A stretch of 64,000 bases of DNA. It comes from Fragum whitleyi (lineage: Eukaryota > Mollusca > Bivalvia > Cardiida > Cardiidae). The notes under the pieces are model-generated. The model was given only the letters and a program-made list of their open reading frames with translations, made no database searches and was not told the origin of the DNA. Where the stretch lies: the NCBI GenBank assembly GCA_948146395.1, contig OX411549.1, positions 40,201,267-40,265,266 of the forward strand, read 5' to 3'. Made by a program: the position numbers and the translations under genes. Below are positions 51,501 to 60,500 of this stretch, piece by piece; position 1 is the first letter of the stretch, and each line of letters starts with the position of its first letter.

Positions 51501-54500
51501 TAGTTCAGACGAAGTTGGGTTAGCTTCCTCACAAGCAGAAAGAGTATGTATCAATTTCTTACTTGTTATGAAATCTTAATGTAATGTTAAAATATGTTTA
51601 GAAAATTACAGTGAAATTAAAATAAAGATCCATTAAGTATGAAAATTTGGTATCATTGATCCTTTAGGTCGAATTGAATACTTTTTTTTATATTAAATGA
51701 AAAAAAAAACTGATTATTTAAAAAACAAATTTGAGACTCACGTATTTTAAGACATGATTAACTTTTAAAGAAAAAAAAACCCTGGTCAAATTTGGTCAAT
51801 TGTCATTGTACAGAGTATAATTTCCTCTTTTCCTTGTGTGTTTCCAATAATGTGAATGGCATATTCTTGCTGTGAACAGCACTGTTAGACATGCAGACTA
51901 AGATCAGCTTTAACAAACATGCAATCTCCTCTTATCTTATTCAACCCTGTCTGACTTCCCCTTTATCATTGTTGGAAAAAATTGAGCAAGACAGCTGGTT
52001 AAAATGTCCCCAAAACTTGGTATGCGTGTAATTTGATTTATAGAAAAAAAAATGAAGAAAAAAAATCAGCTTGATAAGCATAAATTTTTATGTTCATTTA
52101 GGAGATGGAGAGAGTGTTTGTTGATTTCATTGTGGTATGAAACTAAAAACACTTAATCATAAGTGTGATTAGGTTTTTAGTTTCACATCTCTATGAAATA
52201 AATATATACACTCTTCATATCTTATAATTTAATAGTACAAAGCGAATCCGTTCAGATTAGGTAAGTAAGAAACAGATTTGTAATGGGACTACTTTGTGCG
52301 GAAGCTTACAAAATAGCTGCATACTCAAACTTGTTTTCATGAAGGAATAAAACTAACTTTTCAGCCAATCAGAAAGAACAAATCTTAATGTAAACAACTA
52401 AAATTAAATTAAAGAACCAAAGCTTGCACATGTAGATATCATATGATTTCTATTTAAGCAGAATGTAGTGTACACTTCGTCAATGGGAAGTATCAGTAAA
52501 ACTGTGTATAACCCAGCTGCCATGAAACCCAAACCACAGACGTCATTAACTAGTCCCACAGCTGTTAAAGCAGCAGACTTCGTTACGAGAATGGAAAAAG
52601 TGAAACAGCATGAAAAACTCAAACAGGTAAGTGAACAAATATGTTTGGGTCTCCGGCTTTTCTGGCTGAGGAGTGTACATGCCAACCCAAAAATGTTTAT
52701 AATGTTTATAAAATGATACTCATTCATAGAGCAAATATGTAATAACTCGAAGCTTCAGGCCCAATTACTACTGTATAACAAGAGTTTAGTTGTAACATTT
52801 GGGTTAACCATTTTGAAATAATAGATTACCCCGAATTTACCACTAAACTTTTGTTATGCCATGGAGCCTAAATGTTTCCATTTCAAGGGGTCAGTGCACC
52901 ACTATTGTAAGTGCCTATATATTTATAGGCACTTACAATAGTGGTGCACTGACCGTTTGATTTGTATTTCAAGTATGTAATTAGTGTGTATCACAAGAGA
53001 ACCCTGTAGCATATTTAAGTAAAGTTACTAATATTTAATTCTGAGGGTTAAGTGCAAAACTTTTGAAAGTGCCCATTATTTAAAGGCTTTTACAAAGGCT
53101 AACCTCTCTATTAAGAAATTTTGATAATTTTGAAAAGGGTATAACAAACAGCATGAATATCAGGTCTAGCATTTAACAAGAGGTCAATGATGATCCTAGA
53201 TCGCTCATCTGAGTCTCTTTGACCCCTGGGACATCACATCAATTGAATAGGCAGATTTCAACAAGGTGATAATTTACATGAGATCAATACCATTTAATTA
53301 GGCCTACATTTAATGTATTTAGCAAAGAGCAAAAGGATATGCCTGGGCACAGCCCTTATATCAACATAGGCGGTTGTAATGAATAAACTTGATGAAATTC
53401 AATAAAATGAAACTATTAAGAAAAGTCCATGCCTTGTGGTTTCAGAGAACAACTTTTGAAGATTTTCTCCTTGGTCTCTATATAAAATGGGGGGAGGGCA
53501 TTCAAATATGAACCCAGGGGCATGATATCAACAAAATTGGTAAAGGTCCACTAGATCATGCTACATACCAAAATTTAAAGCCTTCTGGTTCAGAGAAGAT
53601 TTTTAAGGATTTTGCACTTTGTTTCTATGTAAAAAAGGGATTACCTGGGTAGAACCAAAATTTTAGCCTAGGAGTTTGATATGAACCTACATGAATATAA
53701 GGTCCTGTAGATAATACTACCTACAAAATATGAAGGTTTCACCTTCTGGGTTTAGAAGAGGATTTTTATTGAAGACAGGTTTACCTGTCTTTCAATATAG
53801 GGATAGTCGCCATTGGATTTTGATAACAAACCTACATGTGTCATTACGCTAAAAAAAGTAGACCCATTCATAAAAATAAACGCGACAAAAATAATCAATA
53901 GTGTAGCAATATACCGTAAAATTTTGGTGCTGATCTAAATTCTGGCCTGGACCTCAGGGGAGTGAACACGTGATCTTTGCAGAAGTTGCCTGCAGAAACG
54001 TGTTTTACATTCGTTGTAGGGCGTTTTCGGCTGCAATCTTTTGCATTTGCTCCAAATTTTCAATTGCATCCTACAACTGTTTTTATGCATAGCATTTGCA
54101 AGCTATTTTCAATTCCCCATTTTAGACTCCCTATTTCTCGTAAAATTGTGTGTCCTTAAGGTTGCTTCATTTATCCGTCTCCCGGGCCCATCGTAGTGTA
54201 AATGGATAAAAACTATGGGCTATTTGAATAAACTCGTAAACCCTTGGAATTTCCTACGTTTGAATTTTTACTTGGATTTACAGAGAAATTTCGATGGCTT
54301 ATCAAATTACTTTATTATTAGGCTTGTTTTGTCTATCCATATTGTACAGCATTCGGAACATCACTCGGTCATTTCCGTAAACGGCAACAGATCGTGATTG
54401 TGATATTTACTCGGCAATCATCGGGCGATCTCCGAAGTCTCAGATCTATCTAAATGTACGTTACGGAATCGGCCGAGTTGTAACGAATGCGTTAGATTGG

Positions 54501-57500
54501 CCGAGTGGTGTTCCGAATGGCCTATACAGTAGTACCACGCATGCGCGACCCCGGTTTTGAGTTTCTTCTTTTGTTTTCGACAATTTTCTGACAATAACAA
54601 AAACTGTTTTTGAAACTGGAATGGATTTATTTGTAACATTCTGGAGTTGACTTTGAAAGAATTCTACTCAAGGTGATAAATGCCCTAGCTCAGGATTTCA
54701 TTTAACGATCTGTCATTTTGGCAGTTTTGTCAAAATTGATAGTTCACCGGATAGTTCAATCCGAATCTTGGTCTAGAAAAGCAGTCCCGTGGAAAGGCCT
54801 GAAAGGTTGGTTGTCTTAACAGGTTTATATATTATTTTGTAGTAAAAATAATTTTCTACTAAGTAAGACCATATGCAAGGAGAATAACCTGAACTGGAGA
54901 TCGAAATATCTCAATGGAAAAATAGAAATAGAATGTTTCACTCCTGGAAGAAACTTAAACGGTATTCATAAAAAAGCTACAGCTATTGTACGGGAAAATA
55001 CTTCTTCTTGGTATTGACTTTGACTAGTAAAAGTATAAGAATATTGGTATTACTTTCATTGCTTCTTCTATGTGGAGATAATAAGTCAAATCCTGGATCA
55101 GATAATAAATGTAAAAGAAATTTGAACAAATTTCCAATTCAGGGCAATATTCACCATAGCAATGAAATGTTCAGCTTTTCATCAAGGGGTAAGCAATGTG
55201 TGTCATGTGGATTAACATTTTATTTAAGATTTTTACACATCCACTTAAGAAGTTTGACTGGAAAAAAATCGGATTTGGATCATATTGGATTGCTGGGGAT
55301 AATCTATACAATTTTATAAAACAGGGTTGCAATAATTCATACGAGTTTTTAGAATACAGGAATTGCCACCATATTTCTGTTGGTTAAATGAATATTTTTC
55401 ATTTAGGATATTGAAAACTTACACTTCGGGATGAATAGCGATTATGAAGGCAGTTACCCTCTTGTTAAGCTTGAATTGGCTAGAGGGATAGGTTTATCTG
55501 GAAGTGATGAGTCTTCAAAGTAAAGCATATTCATTTGTTAGGAAGGTGTAGTTTCCATATGTAACCATCAATGATTTTTTTAAATTTTTGATTCCCACTC
55601 AAGAGATCTTCTCAAAACGCCACAATTTTCGTTCCAATTGTTAATATTCAGTCCTGTCTTCAATTCAGGCCTTTCAGGCCTTTGATTTTTAAAAGATTTT
55701 TGCTCTTTGATTCTATGTAAAAAGGGATGCGCCCAGTTGGAGCCCAAATTTGACCCCAGGGTCTTGATATTAATAAACTTGGTAAAGGTCCATTAGCTGA
55801 TGCTACATACCAAATATGAAAGCTGTTTGCCTTCTGGTTTCAGAGCAGAAGATTTTTGTTTATTTTCCTATTTTCACCCTTTTTGTTGCCTTGGCAACCA
55901 GAGTAAAGGGTGAATTTCATTTATTTGAACAACTTTGGTAGAGCTTGACCCAAGGAACATTCCTGCCAAGTTTCATCATGATTGGCCTGCTGACTTAGGA
56001 GGACAAGATGATTTAAGAAATTGTGCACGACACACCACACATGACGGACATTGGACTATCACAATAGCTCACCTTGAGCACTTTGTGCTCAGGTGAGCTA
56101 AAAAGTTGTACAAAGAACTATGATTTTAGTGTTTGATAAGTATTTGTGCTTTACTTTTAATTTGAAAACAATTAACTAACTTCTCATTTTCCTTTTCCAA
56201 AAATAAAACTTTATGATGAATAAACATATCAAATTTTGAATTTTTCTAGGAGATGACTCAGAAGAAATTAGAAATCCAACAACAAAAACAACAGCTACTT
56301 GATAAACAAATACAACAGCAAAAGGTACTCAATACTTTTCTGTATGAAAGGCAATTTTGATGAGTTTCACCAACATAGAATTCAATGATATAAGGAGCAG
56401 ACACATCCTCTCTTTCAAGGTTTTACATTTAGAAAAGGCTGATTTGACGATAGATGCTTAATAATGGTATTCACTAGATAGAAGTTTAACAGAAGTTTTA
56501 CATTTAGAAAAGGCTGATTTGAAAGTAGATACTTAAAAATGGTGTTCACTAAATAGAAGTGGTAACACGAGGAAGACAGACTGTATTTTAGAACATCTGT
56601 TAGCTAACTCCACTTTCAATGATGCTAGATTTGTATACATACGTCTAAGACAAATGGTATTATAAATCCTTGTCACGCTGAACCTAAAATATTCCTACTT
56701 TGACAGGAGGTATAGACAAAGATCAGCCTGCACAAATGTGCAGCCTGATCTTAGTCTATACCACCTGATCTTCCCTTTTAAACCAGAACAGATTGAAGAT
56801 TATGTTTTCAAAATAAATACTGACTCCCAATTAGTGTATCCAATGCTTTTAGTGCTTTGATTTTAATTCAATTTAACGAAGTTTTTATTCAGTATGACAA
56901 GGGTTATGACAAGGTATGAAACAAAGTTTATTTTCAGCCATATGAAATAAACCATACTAAAGTGAATATAACTAAATTTAACATTGCATATTTTGATCAG
57001 CTTGTATAGAATTGATTTCTTATAAAACCCTTGAATTACGTTTGATAAAAAAAATACTTTGTTCTCTTACATGTAAATTGTTGTTTATTGTAGAAATTAA
57101 TCGACAGTCTGGAAAAGAATAAAGATATGAAAGAAGACAACAAAAAAGCTATTATGGAGGTAATCATTTCTTCTATTATGAACATGTGGATATATCATAT
57201 AGGCATTTGTGACTTTTCAGCCCTGGAACTCGATTCTCGGGTCATGAATTTGATCAGTCTCTACCAACTTTGATCTTACATTGAGCAAGTCAGTGTGACA
57301 CTTGTCATTTGTCTCCCGCCTATGGGCGAATAAAATGTCTAAGAAGGAGGGTCAGTTGGTGGGTCAGTGAAATGTTGTAGTTGCACTGTTGTGAGAAACA
57401 ATGGGAAACCATAGATGTATGCACCAGCTTCTGAAATATAGTATAAATACTGTTGAAATTTGCTTTAAACCCTATATAAGCAAACAGACATTCCAATTTT

Positions 57501-60500
57501 CTGAATGGTTGTAAGAAACTATATGTGACCCGTCACACGAAAAGGGACCATCTGGGTAGTGTGTAAAGTTTTGATCCTAGTCAGACTGCGCGGATTGCCT
57601 GAAACTTTTCGGAATGTGCTTATTTTCTGAATCTAGAACGTTTGTTTAACCAGTGAAATAATTTTTGGTTGACAAATGCTGGACCTAATCTCTTTTTCAA
57701 ATATTTATCTTACAGAGTTCCCAGATGGTCCCTTTTCACGTGACGGGTCACATATATTAAACTGCAATCTGTGACATTTCAGCTAAGGGATGTTGTATAG
57801 TTACACTATTCAGAATGTCAGTTTCTTCTCTTTCTTGTTTCAGACTCTGAAGACCTTAACACTAAGTATAGACAAACTGAAGACAGAGTTGAGTGGTAGA
57901 CAGGTTGTTATAAAACAGCCGGACACAACATCAACGGCCTCTATCAAATCTCCAGAACAAGCAAAGAAAGAAATTCTGGACGTAGAACTGGAGTTGATGA
58001 CCAAAACAACGTCAGGAGAAGATACCGCAGATCTCAAGAAAAAGTTGGCTGATCTCACTGCTATTGTAAGTGATCATAGCTAATGAAACATGTTTAACTA
58101 GGTTTAATCCTATTTAGTTTACATCGATTTGGAAACAAGTTCTTACAACTTAGATTAATCCCTCTCAATTCACTTGCATTTGAATTATTAACTATGCTGT
58201 ACATGGTGTTTGCCTGTCAAAAGCCTTAGCAAAGAATAATATTACGATATTTCATGTTTGAGACATACATGTTTAAGTTATATATAGAAAAAATGTTCTG
58301 TGTTTTCCCATAATGAGGCAAGTAATATAACAGAAGACCAAAAGAAACAAATGTCACGCATCAGAGGCAAATTGTTTAACAGATGTCTGTCTGCCTATCT
58401 TTCTGTCTGTGAAAACTTAACCTGCAAACAAAACACTTTCCCATAACCTAATTACTATTCAAGTTACAATGCTTTTATGGTATAACAGCCTCTCATCAAT
58501 CTGCTCTTTTGAAATTCAAGGTCAATTATTAAGTTCAAACTGGCTGTTTGGGGGGCACTAGTGTTTTACGAACACACCTTTTTTAACTGAAAACTTATGA
58601 TGAAAAAATGATTCCTATCATACTTTACATATATGACCCATCACGCAAAAAGAGACCATCTGTGCACTTCATGACATATATTTTAAAAAGTTAAGGTAGG
58701 GACAACAGGGGGTCCCATCTCAAAAGCTCTTACACTGGAAGGTAGATTGATAATTCAAGATTCAGAAAACCAGTAAAGTGCTTAAAGTTTCAGCCCTAGT
58801 CAACATAATATGTGTATTTCCCTTTATTTTTTGTTGCTACTGTACTACATGCCCATATGAGCGATGCCCAAAGAAGATGGTTAGTTGTTATGGCGGATAG
58901 TGCAAGGATACATGACGAAACTGCTGCTGCTGAGATCCGCCATGGTTCTTTAACGTGCTCGGTGTAAAGCAACATCTCGCATGGCCTCAGTTTAAAGTCT
59001 CCTCTGAAAGACAATTAGTTTGTTAGTGTGCCAGCCGGGGAATCGAACCCATGTGGTCAAACTTCAATGGTTTTGAAGTCTGGTGCTCTACCAACTGAGC
59101 TAATCTGGCTGACCTAATATGTACAGTCTAACTATGGTTGATACTTTAAGCACTACCCAGATGGTCCCTTTTAGAGTGATAGGTCACATCTATAAATAAT
59201 ACATCATGTTGGTTATATAATTATGCCCCCGATAGGGAGGCATCATAAATTTGACTTGTCCGTCCGTCCGTCCGTCTGTCCGTCCGTCCGTCATTCCGTC
59301 CAAAAACTTTAACATTGGCCATAACTTCTAAATCAAAGCGGTGTCGGGGGCATTGTCATCTTACAGTGACAGCTCTTGTTTTATTTTATTCATACATCTT
59401 CACATGAGTACTTGAACCATTTTTAATATATGTACATTTCACATGTTTATTTCTAGGCCAACTCTATGGGTCTGTTAGGCAGCGGGAGAGGCAGGGGTAG
59501 AGGAGTGGCCAGAGGTCGAGCCTCAACAACGTGGGTGGCAGCAGGTATCACACCCCCACCTCCTGTCATTGGACGTGGTAGGGGACGAGGCATGTCTAAA
59601 TTTCAAGTGGTGGCGACTCGTACACTGGACAGACGACCTAAAACTGTAGAGGTGACTGGGTTTGACACAGAGGAAAAGGAGGCAGTAGTCACCCATCTCA
59701 AGGTATTCAACAGTCACTGTTGTCAGTTTCTAATCACATTACTTTGAGGGGTCAGCACAATACTCTTGTAAGTGCCTAAATAGTAATAGGCACTTACAAT
59801 AGTATTGTACTGATCCCTCGATATAAACATGACACTTCAGTAACTTAAAAAGCTCCAAAAGAAAGAATTTGTGTATAACTTATATATACTGCAAAATTGT
59901 TTTTGTGATACATTTGAAAAATTGTACATCAGGAAAATTTACGAACAAAAAAAATGACAATAGATGCCTGTGTGTTTTCTCCAAATGCTTCTTCTGAAAA
60001 TGTTTAAAACTGTCATTATCATGTTCTTTTGTTTAATCACAGTGTTTGAATGGTGCAGAGAAGGTGGAGCTTCAAGAAACCGGTGGATCAAGTGTAGTTG
60101 TAGAATTCAAAACAAGAAAAAGTGCTGAACAGGTATGAAACAGAAGTTTTTTTAGTGATTGGTTATCATGTATTAAACTATATAGCAAATGTTAATTGAT
60201 GGGACACACTGGTCTTAATTTAAGGAGTCAATTAACTGTATTTTCATCAGTTTAAAAAACCCAAGTGCTTTCACTTTTGCAGTTTGTTATGTTCTCAATT
60301 ACAGCATGTTATTGTCATGAAGCATGGAGTTGAAAGAAGGGAGAATTTGCTTCTTTTTACCATTTCCCTCTATTAACCCTTTCCTGTTTTACAAAATTTT
60401 AGACCTGTCCAAATTCAAAGGTTTTGCAGACGAAAAATTAAAGTCGATTTAATTTGAAAAATAACCATTCAGTAGGGTACGAAATAGTGTGGAAAAAGAA

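Larger units (their letters stand above)
53175..56101 (+). mobile_element. Pearl-like repeat, family A, split by a 1.9-kb insertion
   Basis: It starts AACAAGAGGTCAATGATGAT and ends GAGCACTTTGTGCTCAGGTGAGCTAA. The core series breaks at 53767 and resumes at about 55680, the gap being the TIR element at 53768-55664. It lies in RBM26 intron 14. Confidence 0.82.

Noticed and set aside
59028..59112. Possible functional tRNA gene (minus)
   Set aside because: Promoter boxes are good, but the anticodon arm and acceptor stem mispair and the sequence is the head of a SINE with a target duplication. The same applies to 15135-15206.
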